Assembly (NCBI RefSeq): GCF_050589645.1
Contig: NZ_JBNGOQ010000005.1
Coordinates: 124,001 to 188,000 of the forward strand
DNA length: 64,000 nt
Reading direction: 5' to 3'
Source of the DNA: JBNGOQ01 sp050589645
GTDB taxonomy: Bacteria; Bacteroidota; Bacteroidia; Flavobacteriales; Flavobacteriaceae
Under the pieces are notes generated by a model, which was not told the DNA's origin, searched no databases, and worked only from the letters and a program-made list of their open reading frames with translations. Within the stretch, counting starts at the first letter, position 1, and each line of letters begins with the position of its first letter. Both the position numbers and the translations under genes were made by a program. Below, piece after piece: positions 23,221 to 30,356 of the stretch.

Positions 23221-23293
23221 TGACCTGGCTGGGGCTCGAACCCAGGACCCTCTCCTTAAAAGGGAGATGCTCTACCAACTGAGCTACCAGGTC
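23221..23293 (-). tRNA. tRNA-Lys (anticodon UUU)
   Basis: The minus strand folds into a full cloverleaf of 73 bases: acceptor GACCTGG pairing with CCAGGTC plus discriminator A, D-arm GCTC/GAGC with loop AGTTGGTA, anticodon arm with loop CTTTTAA (anticodon TTT, lysine), and T-arm CTGGG/CCCAG with loop TTCGAGC. The CCA end is not encoded. A promoter and two leader hairpins lie upstream, and an intrinsic terminator 13 bp downstream. Two partial copies of its 3' end lie further along the same strand. Confidence 0.97.
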
Positions 23294-23302
23294 ATTAAAT
23301 TA

Positions 23303-23338
23303 GAGGGCTTCGCCCTCCGAATCCCGCCCAAGGCGGGA
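23303..23338 (-). other. two tight hairpins in the tRNA-Lys leader
   Basis: Between the promoter and the mature tRNA are two perfect G-C rich hairpins: a 6-bp stem with a TTC loop at 23303-23317 and a 7-bp stem with a CAA loop at 23322-23338. They would form in the 5' leader removed by RNase P. Confidence 0.6.
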
Positions 23339-23349
23339 GTAGGAGGGTG

Positions 23350-23379
23350 CAAATATAATATCAATAATTTATTTAACAA
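23350..23379 (-). promoter_or_regulatory. promoter of tRNA-Lys
   Basis: On the minus strand TTG (complement of 23377-23379) and TATATTTG (complement of 23350-23357) are separated by 19 bp, an excellent match to the Bacteroidetes vegetative promoter. Transcription would start near 23343, about 50 bases before the mature tRNA. Confidence 0.8.
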
Positions 23380-23453
23380 GACGATTTTCAGATAAATTTC
23401 AGTTTCGTTTTGAAATCCCATCGATTTACTACATTTTTACCAAAAATTGTCGC

Positions 23454-23969
23454 ATGCAGGTCATTTTAATAGGGTATATGGGCAGTGGAAAAACCACTGT
23501 GGGCAAACAATTGGCCGATGAACTGGCCCTTGAATTTCTGGATCTGGACACCTATATAGAAGAGGTCCACAAAACTTCGGTATCCAGTATTTTTAAGGAC
23601 AAAGGAGAGATTTTTTTCCGGAAAGCCGAGCATGGGAGCCTTCAGGAAATCCTACAGACCAAAGACCATTTTGTACTGGCCACCGGAGGAGGCACCCCCT
23701 GCTATGCTGGTAATATGGGAATGATGCTGGAACACACCCAAGCCGTGTTCTACCTTAAAATGGGTATTCCCGCCCTGGTAGATCGACTTTTCACCGAAAA
23801 GGAGCAGAGACCACTGATTCGGAACATTTCCAAGAAAGATTTTCCAGAGTTTATCGGTAAGCACATGTTTGAACGTAGCCCTTTCTATTCCAGAGCCCCT
23901 CATACGATTCTGATCGATAACAAACCGCTGGAAGCAGTGGTGGGAGAAATCAAGACTGCCCTATCCTAG
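23454..23969 (+). CDS. aroK: shikimate kinase
   Basis: A 171-residue kinase with the P-loop G-Y-M-G-S-G-K-T-T at residues 7-15, a D-L-D shikimate-binding aspartate, F-F-R-K-A-E with the substrate-binding arginine, and A-T-G-G-G-T-P. It phosphorylates shikimate with ATP in the aromatic amino acid pathway. The length fits the single-domain enzyme. It is a single gene; its stop overlaps the end of the convergent phosphoribosyltransferase gene by 9 bp. Confidence 0.95.
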   Translation: MQVILIGYMGSGKTTVGKQLADELALEFLDLDTYIEEVHKTSVSSIFKDKGEIFFRKAEHGSLQEILQTKDHFVLATGGGTPCYAGNMGMMLEHTQAVFYLKMGIPALVDRLFTEKEQRPLIRNISKKDFPEFIGKHMFERSPFYSRAPHTILIDNKPLEAVVGEIKTALS

Positions 23970-24458
23970 GGAAACCGTATCATCTTTTGGTTTAAACTCC
24001 ACCTTTACGTGCTCCTGCAAGGAGGTAGACAATGAAATCCCTTTGTAATCGGCCTTTACGGGATACTTTTTGTGGTTTCTGTTCACTAAAACGGCAGTTT
24101 TTAATTGTTTTAAAGGAGTCTTCAGAAAATGGTGCACCCCATAGATCAGTGTACTGCCAGAATTGAGCACATCATCTATCAGGACCACCGATTTGTGTGC
24201 GTAGTCCTTTTCGGGAATGGAAGTGCTTACCCCACTTTTTAGGGGATTCTTTTTATCCATGCTTACCTTGCACAACACTATGGACGCATTCGTAATTTTT
24301 TTCAAAACTGCGCCTATTTTTTTTGCAAATTGAAGTCCGCCACCATCCACGCCCGCAATTACGATTTCTTTCTCATCCGCATTGGCTTCGTAGATTTGGT
24401 AGGCAATTCGCCTTATCTTATGCTGTATTTCTTGGTGGGACAGTATTTTATGCGACAT
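23961..24458 (-). CDS. phosphoribosyltransferase domain protein (PyrR-like)
   Basis: A 165-residue type I phosphoribosyltransferase with the PRPP-binding motif V-V-L-I-D-D-V-L-N-S-G-S-T-L and a G-V-D-G-G-G loop. PyrR-type proteins catalyse uracil phosphoribosyl transfer and in some bacteria control pyrimidine genes; nothing here shows an RNA-binding role. It is the last gene of a three-gene operon: its ATG overlaps the stop of the methyltransferase gene by one base (TAATG). A purine or hypoxanthine phosphoribosyltransferase is the alternative. Confidence 0.8.
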   Translation of the reverse strand: MSHKILSHQEIQHKIRRIAYQIYEANADEKEIVIAGVDGGGLQFAKKIGAVLKKITNASIVLCKVSMDKKNPLKSGVSTSIPEKDYAHKSVVLIDDVLNSGSTLIYGVHHFLKTPLKQLKTAVLVNRNHKKYPVKADYKGISLSTSLQEHVKVEFKPKDDTVSLG

Positions 24459-25054
24459 TAGGTCAAGGATTTACGTTCAAAGATAAAAAAGAGTTCCGTA
24501 CCCTGCCTGGGTTTTATGGAATTATGGGCCCTTTCCAAGGTACGGATGTGGAAATCCGTGGCGAACAAGCTACGGTATTCCGCTTCGTTTCCCCCAAAGG
24601 GCGGGCCGTTTTCCGTGAGCGGGAAATCGAAGAACAAACCGACCAAGGTACCTCCCGGACGCAATGATCGCTTCATTTTATCCACATAAGCCCTTCTCTG
24701 CGATGGTTGTAGCGCACAGAAAAAGGTCTGCTCCAGGATAAGGTCGAAACCCGAGGCCCCCCATTCAAAAAAATCGGCTTCGATAAGGTGGGAAGTCGGG
24801 AAATCAGGTTCCTCAACTTCAATACGTGTCAAAGGTTGTTTTGCAATATCCACTACATAAACGCTTGTAAACCCCTGTCGAAACAGATACCGCGCTTCAT
24901 AGCCGTTCCCGGCGCCGGGGATGAGGATCTTCACCGTTTTGTCACTTAGCTGATCAATATACGCCTTTAGGGGCGGGGAGACCTGGCCCATATCCCAACC
25001 CAGTTGATCGCTACGGTATTTATTTTCCCAGTAAGCCTTATCCAGTTTCTTCAT
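24458..25054 (-). CDS. thiopurine S-methyltransferase-family SAM methyltransferase
   Basis: The start at 25054 (M-K-K-L-D-K-A-Y-W-E-N-K-Y) gives 198 residues; the longer frame runs through the preceding gene. Class I SAM-dependent fold of the TPMT family: G-W-D-x-G near the N-terminus and I-L-I-P-G-A-G-N-G-Y-E-A as the SAM-binding loop. Bacterial members methylate thiols, selenium or tellurium compounds; the substrate here is unknown. It overlaps the S4-protein gene by 17 bp upstream and the phosphoribosyltransferase gene by one base downstream, so all three are co-translated. Confidence 0.88.
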   Translation of the reverse strand: MKKLDKAYWENKYRSDQLGWDMGQVSPPLKAYIDQLSDKTVKILIPGAGNGYEARYLFRQGFTSVYVVDIAKQPLTRIEVEEPDFPTSHLIEADFFEWGASGFDLILEQTFFCALQPSQRRAYVDKMKRSLRPGGTLVGLFFDFPLTENGPPFGGNEAEYRSLFATDFHIRTLERAHNSIKPRQGTELFFIFERKSLT

Positions 25055-25412
25055 CGGTATAATCATCGATATCCCTACGGTCTTTTTTGGTAGGCCTTCC
25101 CGTACCCTTTTTGCGGTAATACGCTTTGGAGTAGGCCAGGAGTTCATTGTGCTCAAAGGCCTCCGCAGGGGTGGTGTCCTTTCTGTAGATATCCACCAAC
25201 TTGGCCCCGACTCGGCTTTCCGGGATGTCCAAAACGGTAAGTTCATAGTTGATCTGGTTCTTACGAACTTTTATTTTGTCCATCGGGTAGACCTCCCTGG
25301 AGGGTTTTACCACCTGTCCGTTTATTTGGACCTGTCCTTTTTTACAGGCTTCCGTCCCCATATTCCGGGTCTTAAAATAACGGGTACTCCACAAATATTT
25401 ATCGATACGCAT
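25038..25412 (-). CDS. S4-domain RNA-binding protein (Hsp15-like)
   Basis: A 124-residue basic protein with an N-terminal S4 RNA-binding domain (M-R-I-D-K-Y-L-W-S-T-R-Y-F-K-T-R...G-Q-V-Q-I-N-G-Q-V-V-K-P-S) and a lysine/arginine-rich C-terminal tail. It fits the Hsp15 family, which binds 50S subunits carrying a stalled nascent chain. It is the first gene of the operon with the TPMT-type methyltransferase and the phosphoribosyltransferase; no functional reason for this grouping is evident. Confidence 0.88.
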   Translation of the reverse strand: MRIDKYLWSTRYFKTRNMGTEACKKGQVQINGQVVKPSREVYPMDKIKVRKNQINYELTVLDIPESRVGAKLVDIYRKDTTPAEAFEHNELLAYSKAYYRKKGTGRPTKKDRRDIDDYTDEETG

Positions 25413-25490
25413 GTACTATTGAAAATCTTTGTTAACGTCTTCTACAAAAATAGGGGAAAATTGTATCTTGCGGCTTTTAAAAGAAATTGC

Positions 25491-26441
25491 ATGAAGCTTA
25501 CCAGATTTCTATTCTTACTATCCATGGGCATCGTGCTCGTATCTTGTAAAAACGATGACGATGGGGTGGAGGTTATTCCCCCCCGATTGCTAAGTGAGGT
25601 AACCGTTGAAGACGATGCCGAGATTCTTGACTACTTAAGGACCCATTTTTACAATTACGAAGAATTTGCCTCACCTCCTGCCGGTTTTGATTTTAAGATT
25701 AAACTGGACACCATAGCCGGGGTCAATGCAGGTAAAACTCCTTTGATCGATCAGGTATCGTCCAGTACCGTACTTCGGTCCTCGGACCATTTTTTGTTGA
25801 GCGCCGGGGAGGAAGACATTCCCCACACCTTTTATTATCTAGAAGCGCGTGAAGGTAGTGGTATGAGTCCAACAGTGGCCGATTCTTCCTTTGTGAGGTT
25901 CCAGGGTAGCTTGCTCGATGGAGAGGTTTTTGACGGTTCCACTACTACCGCTGTTTGGTTTGATTTGGCGAGACTGCAGGCTCCTGCCCAAGGGGCACGG
26001 GGTTTTAGCGAAGCCATTCCCAATTTTAAGGCGGGCGGACAGGTCATTGACAATGGGGATGGCACCTTTACGGTAGAGGATTATGGTGTGGGCATTATGT
26101 TCCTGCCTTCCGGACTTGGTTTTTTCAATGCATTTCAACCCAGTATCCCCCAATACAGCCCCTTGATCTTTACCATTGATCTCTTTACGATCAATGCCAC
26201 GGATCATGACCGGGACGGTATCCCTTCAATTATGGAAGATTTGGATGGGGACGGTTATCTCTACAATGACAATACGGACGAAGAAGAGGAACAACTGCTT
26301 TTTGTTAACTTCCTGGATTCTGATGATGATGGTGATGGCACGCCCACAAGAGAGGAAATAATTATCGATGACCAGGGAAATATTACTTTTCCGGATACGG
26401 ACGGGGACGGTACCCCGGATTATCTGGACAGTGATAGCTAG
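25491..26441 (+). CDS. FKBP-type isomerase lipoprotein with calcium-binding repeats
   Basis: With the start at 25491 (M-K-L-T-R-F-L-F-L-L-S-M-G-I-V-L-V-S-C) this is a 316-residue lipoprotein. The longer open frame begins inside the divergent S4 gene and is rejected. Residues of about 130-240 look like an FKBP peptidyl-prolyl isomerase domain (F-x-G-S-L-L-D-G-E-V-F-D-G-S, F-S-E-A-I-P-N-F-K-A-G-G, I-M-F-L-P-S-G-L-G-F-F). The last 75 residues are Asp-rich calcium-binding repeats of the D-x-D-x-D-G type. It probably assists folding of exported proteins; the acidic tail is an unusual addition. Confidence 0.82.
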   Translation: MKLTRFLFLLSMGIVLVSCKNDDDGVEVIPPRLLSEVTVEDDAEILDYLRTHFYNYEEFASPPAGFDFKIKLDTIAGVNAGKTPLIDQVSSSTVLRSSDHFLLSAGEEDIPHTFYYLEAREGSGMSPTVADSSFVRFQGSLLDGEVFDGSTTTAVWFDLARLQAPAQGARGFSEAIPNFKAGGQVIDNGDGTFTVEDYGVGIMFLPSGLGFFNAFQPSIPQYSPLIFTIDLFTINATDHDRDGIPSIMEDLDGDGYLYNDNTDEEEEQLLFVNFLDSDDDGDGTPTREEIIIDDQGNITFPDTDGDGTPDYLDSDS

Positions 26442-26490
26442 TACATCTTCACGAACGTCCTTAGGGAAATACCTTATATAGAATCTACGA

Positions 26491-26574
26491 ATGTCAGTTC
26501 GAGCGCAGTCGAGAACTCTTCAAGGTGGTAATTCATTCCCAAAAAAGACATCTCGACTGCGCTCGATGCGACAT
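26491..26574. repeat. imperfect inverted repeat with 16-bp perfect core
   Basis: The arms 26499-26514 and 26551-26566 are perfect complements (TCGAGCGCAGTCGAGA). Pairing extends to 24 bases with three mismatches, giving 26491-26514 and 26551-26574. It lies between the ends of two convergent genes and can act as a bidirectional terminator. Related sequences are, to my knowledge, dispersed in many flavobacterial genomes. Confidence 0.7.
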
Positions 26575-26594
26575 CAAAGCGCTACAATAATATT

Positions 26595-27209
26595 TTATAA
26601 TTTCACGGACAGACCAAAAATAATCTGCGAGGGCCTGGAATCTACACGTCCCTCTATGTCGGTAATATTGTTGCCGATAAAATTGGCCTCGTTTTCTGAA
26701 AAACCACGTTCGTAGCGTACATCCAGGCCAACGTTGCCCAAACTCACATCGAGGCCCACATTGAGTCCCACGGTAAAATCGTTCTGTACATCGTCCACAT
26801 TGAGTCCGTCCAGATCGTTTTTCAACGTGTATTGGAAAGCGGGTCCGGCAAAAACGCTCAAAGGACCAATGAGCTTATATCCCAACAGTACGGGAAGGTC
26901 TATTTTGGAAATGTCATAGTCGTTGGTAGCACCGTCCACGTCGTAACTACTCTTTGTACGGGTATAGACCAGTTCGGGCTTTACATAAACCTTCGGGAAA
27001 TCCAATTTAGCAAAAAAGCCTGCATGGAAGCCCACTTTGCCATCCGAACCGGCAATGATATCCTCGCCTGCGTTCTGTACCTGTCTAAAACTAAGATCTC
27101 CGTTCTGGTTGTAGTTAAGACCGGCCTTAATACCGTATCCCGATTTGCTCTGAGCGAATGTGGTTACGCTTATTAAAACGCATGCCACCGTAAGAAGTGT
27201 TTTTTTCAT
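26595..27209 (-). CDS. outer-membrane beta-barrel protein (porin family)
   Basis: A 204-residue protein with a cleavable signal (M-K-K-T-L-L-T-V-A-C-V-L-I-S-V-T-T-F-A-Q) and alternating beta strands rich in Gly, Tyr and Asp, ending in an aromatic/hydrophobic strand (I-I-F-G-L-S-V-K-L). It matches the eight-stranded OmpX/OmpA-like barrels (PF13568 type) of Bacteroidetes, which are structural or small-solute proteins of unknown detailed role. It stands alone; a small hairpin at 27243-27258 separates it from the transketolase genes. Confidence 0.85.
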   Translation of the reverse strand: MKKTLLTVACVLISVTTFAQSKSGYGIKAGLNYNQNGDLSFRQVQNAGEDIIAGSDGKVGFHAGFFAKLDFPKVYVKPELVYTRTKSSYDVDGATNDYDISKIDLPVLLGYKLIGPLSVFAGPAFQYTLKNDLDGLNVDDVQNDFTVGLNVGLDVSLGNVGLDVRYERGFSENEANFIGNNITDIEGRVDSRPSQIIFGLSVKL

Positions 27210-27262
27210 AATGCAGTGTGTTCTGTTTTTAAATAAAATGTAGCACCAAAATTGGTGCCATT

Positions 27263-28216
27263 CTATTTTCTTTTTAACACACTTAAAACGGCCGTCTCTA
27301 TGGCTTTATTGTTCAATCCGTATTTCTCCATAAGCTGCTCTGGAGTGCCGCTTTCCCCAAAAGTATCCTGGGTGGCCACAAATTCTTGGGGTGTAGGATG
27401 CTGGGTAGCAAGGGTTCTGGCAATACTCTCGCCCAAACCGCCTAGGTAATTATGCTCCTCTGCACTTACAATACAACCCGTTTTTTTAACGGATTTTAAC
27501 AAAGCTTCCTCGTCAAGCGGTTTTATGGTGTGAATATTGATTACTTCCGCAGAGATTCCTTGGTTTTCAAGGTTTTCGGCTGCAATGAGCGCTTCCCAGA
27601 CCAAATGTCCGGTAGCTGCTATGGTAACATCCGTACCTTCATTGAGCATAAGCGCTTTGCCGATTTCAAATTTTTGATCGGTGGGGGTAAAGTTGGCTAC
27701 CTTGGGCCTTCCAAACCTTAAGTATACGGGCCCTAGGTGATCGGCAATGGCTATTGTGGCGGCCTTGGTCTGGTTAAAATCGCAGGGATTTATGACCGTC
27801 ATGCCCGGGAGCATTTTCATAAGACCAATATCTTCCAAGATTTGGTGCGTGGCCCCATCTTCGCCAAGGGTTACCCCGGCATGTGAAGCACATATTTTCA
27901 CATTTTTACCCGAATACGCTATGGATTGCCTGATCTGATCGTACACCCTACCGGTGGAGAAGTTGGCAAAGGTACCTGTAAAAGGTATTTTCCCTCCAAT
28001 GGTGAGTCCGGCTGCAAGGCCCATCATATTGGCCTCGGCGATGCCCACCTGAAAGAAGCGTTCAGGGTTTTCCTCTATGAACTTCTCCATTTTCAGAGAG
28101 CCGATCAAATCAGCACAGAGCGCTACCACGTTGGGATGGGACCTGCCCAATTCTGCCAGTCCGGCGCCAAAGCCGCTTCTTGTATCGTTTTTACCTGAAT
28201 CTATGTACTTTTTCAT
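27263..28216 (-). CDS. transketolase, C-terminal half
   Basis: A 317-residue protein equal to the C-terminal half of transketolase (pyrimidine-binding and C-terminal domains): V-G-I-A-E-A-N-M-M-G-L-A-A-G with the catalytic Glu, H-A-G-V-T-L-G-E-D-G-A-T-H-Q, and Y-L-R-F-G-R. It forms an active enzyme with the N-terminal half, encoded 11 bp upstream, moving two-carbon units in the pentose phosphate pathway. Split transketolase is a normal arrangement in many bacteria, not a broken gene. Confidence 0.93.
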   Translation of the reverse strand: MKKYIDSGKNDTRSGFGAGLAELGRSHPNVVALCADLIGSLKMEKFIEENPERFFQVGIAEANMMGLAAGLTIGGKIPFTGTFANFSTGRVYDQIRQSIAYSGKNVKICASHAGVTLGEDGATHQILEDIGLMKMLPGMTVINPCDFNQTKAATIAIADHLGPVYLRFGRPKVANFTPTDQKFEIGKALMLNEGTDVTIAATGHLVWEALIAAENLENQGISAEVINIHTIKPLDEEALLKSVKKTGCIVSAEEHNYLGGLGESIARTLATQHPTPQEFVATQDTFGESGTPEQLMEKYGLNNKAIETAVLSVLKRK

Positions 28217-28227
28217 GTAATGTCTTA

Positions 28228-29064
28228 TTAATAGTCCCCTATAGTTTCCGGATTTTGCGACAACGCATCCGCCAATTGTTCATCATTGGGCGCCTTCCCG
28301 TGCCAAGCATGGGTGTACATCATAAAATCTACCCCATGGCCCATCACGGTATGCAACAAAACACAGACCGGCTTTCCTTTACCCGTCCTGCTCTTTGCAT
28401 CGGCCATACCTACAAGGATGGCATCTAGATCGTTGCCCTTGGTTATTTCCAGCACGTCCCAGCCAAAGGCCTCAAATTTGGCCTTTACATCGCCCATGGG
28501 CAAAACGGTATCCGTGGCACCATCTATTTGCTGTCCGTTGAGATCTACCGTGGCGATAATATTGTCCACTTTGTTTCCTGCGGCATACATAATGGCTTCC
28601 CAGTTCTGGCCCTCTTGCAGTTCCCCGTCACCGTGCAGGCTGTAAATCAGATGATCGTCCCCATTCAGTTTTTTGGCCTGTGCGGCACCAAGGGCTACCG
28701 ACATGCCCTGGCCCAAAGACCCTGAGGCAATGCGTATTCCCGGGAGACCTTCATGGGTGGCCGGATGCCCCTGTAGTCGCGAATTTATCAAGCGGAAGGT
28801 ATTCAATTCCTCCACCGGAAAATAACCGCGTCTCGCCAAGGTACTGTAAAAAATGGGGGAGATATGCCCGTTGGACAAAAAGAAAATGTCCTCGTCCCGT
28901 CCGTCCATATCAAAGCCTTCTTTAAGGTCCATAATCTCATGGTAGAGGGCGATGAAAAATTCGGTACAGCCCAGGGATCCTCCAGGATGACCTGAATTAA
29001 CCTTGTGGACCATGCGTAGAATATCCCTACGGGTCTGCACAACCAAGTCTTGTAGTTTTGACAT
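28228..29064 (-). CDS. transketolase, N-terminal half
   Basis: The start at 29064 (M-S-K-L-Q-D-L-V-V-Q-T-R-R) gives 278 residues; the longer frame crosses the promoter. It carries the thiamine-diphosphate-binding domain: S-G-H-P-G-G-S-L-G, G-H-I-S-P-I-F-Y, and the G-D-G-E-L-Q-E-G-Q-N...N-G-Q-Q-I-D-G motif that binds the pyrophosphate through magnesium. It is cotranscribed with the C-terminal half. A well-formed promoter lies 28-58 bp upstream. Confidence 0.93.
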   Translation of the reverse strand: MSKLQDLVVQTRRDILRMVHKVNSGHPGGSLGCTEFFIALYHEIMDLKEGFDMDGRDEDIFFLSNGHISPIFYSTLARRGYFPVEELNTFRLINSRLQGHPATHEGLPGIRIASGSLGQGMSVALGAAQAKKLNGDDHLIYSLHGDGELQEGQNWEAIMYAAGNKVDNIIATVDLNGQQIDGATDTVLPMGDVKAKFEAFGWDVLEITKGNDLDAILVGMADAKSRTGKGKPVCVLLHTVMGHGVDFMMYTHAWHGKAPNDEQLADALSQNPETIGDY

Positions 29065-29091
29065 TATTTTGTGGTTTCGTGATATAAATGC

Positions 29092-29122
29092 CAAAAGTAA
29101 CTGCAAACTTTGGGCTATACAA
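29092..29122 (-). promoter_or_regulatory. promoter of the transketolase operon
   Basis: On the minus strand TTG (complement of 29120-29122) and TACTTTTG (complement of 29092-29099) are 20 bp apart, matching the Bacteroidetes consensus. The start codon is 28 bp downstream of the -7 element. Confidence 0.75.
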
Positions 29123-29202
29123 GGCGAAATATACTATTTTATCAACGAAGCGGATCGGGGAACTTTATTTTTTTGTTAGCGTTTTTACACAACTTAGTTG
29201 TC

Positions 29203-29210
29203 TATATTTG
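29203..29210 (+). promoter_or_regulatory. probable -7 element of the tgt operon
   Basis: TATATTTG matches TAnnTTTG and lies 15 bp before the tgt start codon, giving a short leader. A T-rich stretch rather than a clear TTG occupies the -33 position. Confidence 0.5.
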
Positions 29211-29225
29211 CGGATTGAATCAGGG

Positions 29226-30356
29226 ATGAAATTTACTTTAGCACATACCGACCCTCAAAGTAAGGCAAGGGCCGGACAAATTACCACGGATCATGGCAGC
29301 ATAAGCACTCCGATTTTTATGCCAGTGGGTACTGTGGCTTCCGTGAAGGGAGTCCACCAGCGAGAACTGAAGGAAGATATTGATCCGGATATTATTCTAG
29401 GAAATACCTATCACCTGTACTTGAGGCCCAAGACCCCTATTTTGGAGCAAGCAGGAGGGCTTCATAAGTTTATGGGATGGGATAGGAACATCCTCACGGA
29501 TAGTGGAGGATACCAGGTATACTCCTTATCGGCCAACCGAAAAATCAAAGAAGAAGGGGTGAAGTTTAAATCCCATATTGATGGATCCTATCATGTTTTC
29601 ACCCCGGAAAACGTAATGGAACTACAACGGACCATCGGTGCGGATATCATCATGGCCTTTGATGAATGCACTCCTTATCCCTGCGATTACAACTATGCTA
29701 AGCGTTCCATGCACATGACCCATAGGTGGTTAGACCGTTGTATCGCCCATTTGGACAAGGTGCCCTATGCCTATGATTATGCACAGGCCTTTTTTCCTAT
29801 TGTACAAGGCTCCACCTATAAGGACCTAAGGATGCAATCGGCCGAGTATATTGCCAATGCGGGTGCAGAAGGGAATGCTATTGGCGGTCTGTCGGTCGGG
29901 GAACCTGCTGAGGAAATGTATGCAATGACCGAGGTGGTCTGTGATATTCTTCCCGAGGATAAGCCCAGGTACCTAATGGGTGTTGGCACGCCGATAAATA
30001 TTCTGGAAAACATAGCCCTTGGTATCGATATGTTCGATTGTGTGATGCCCACCAGGAATGCCAGGAATGGCATGCTGTTTACTGCCCATGGCACCATCAA
30101 CATAAAGAACAAGAAGTGGGAGGATGATTTTTCCCCCTTGGATGAAATGGGCATTACCTTCGTTGATCTTGAATATTCAAAGGCCTATTTACGACATTTG
30201 TTCGCGGCCAATGAATACTTGGGGAAACAAATTGCCACCATCCACAATCTGGGTTTCTATCTTTGGTTGGTTCGTGAGGCCAGAAAGCATATTTTAGCAG
30301 GGGATTTCCTGAACTGGAAAAATGTCATGGTAAAGCAAATGGATAAAAGACGATGA
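29226..30356 (+). CDS. tgt: tRNA-guanine transglycosylase
   Basis: Starting at 29226 (M-K-F-T-L-A-H-T-D) gives 376 residues, normal for bacterial Tgt. It exchanges guanine 34 for preQ1 in tRNAs for Asp, Asn, His and Tyr. Seen: L-T-D-S-G-G-Y-Q-V-Y-S-L with the active-site Asp, P-I-V-Q-G-S-T, and G-L-S-V-G-E-P. The zinc site is atypical: where E. coli has C-x-C-x2-C, this protein has Gly309, Thr311 and Asp314, while the downstream T-I-H-N-L histidine remains. The start codon of the next gene overlaps the stop by 4 bp. Confidence 0.92.
   Translation: MKFTLAHTDPQSKARAGQITTDHGSISTPIFMPVGTVASVKGVHQRELKEDIDPDIILGNTYHLYLRPKTPILEQAGGLHKFMGWDRNILTDSGGYQVYSLSANRKIKEEGVKFKSHIDGSYHVFTPENVMELQRTIGADIIMAFDECTPYPCDYNYAKRSMHMTHRWLDRCIAHLDKVPYAYDYAQAFFPIVQGSTYKDLRMQSAEYIANAGAEGNAIGGLSVGEPAEEMYAMTEVVCDILPEDKPRYLMGVGTPINILENIALGIDMFDCVMPTRNARNGMLFTAHGTINIKNKKWEDDFSPLDEMGITFVDLEYSKAYLRHLFAANEYLGKQIATIHNLGFYLWLVREARKHILAGDFLNWKNVMVKQMDKRR

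Noticed and set aside
22958..23395. 145-residue open frame across the tRNA-Lys region
   Set aside because: It runs antisense through the tRNA gene and two terminators; its protein is the usual translation artefact of a tRNA gene.
27263..29064. Transketolase broken by a frameshift
   Set aside because: The two halves each have complete domains, their own starts and an 11-bp spacer; split transketolase is a known normal form.
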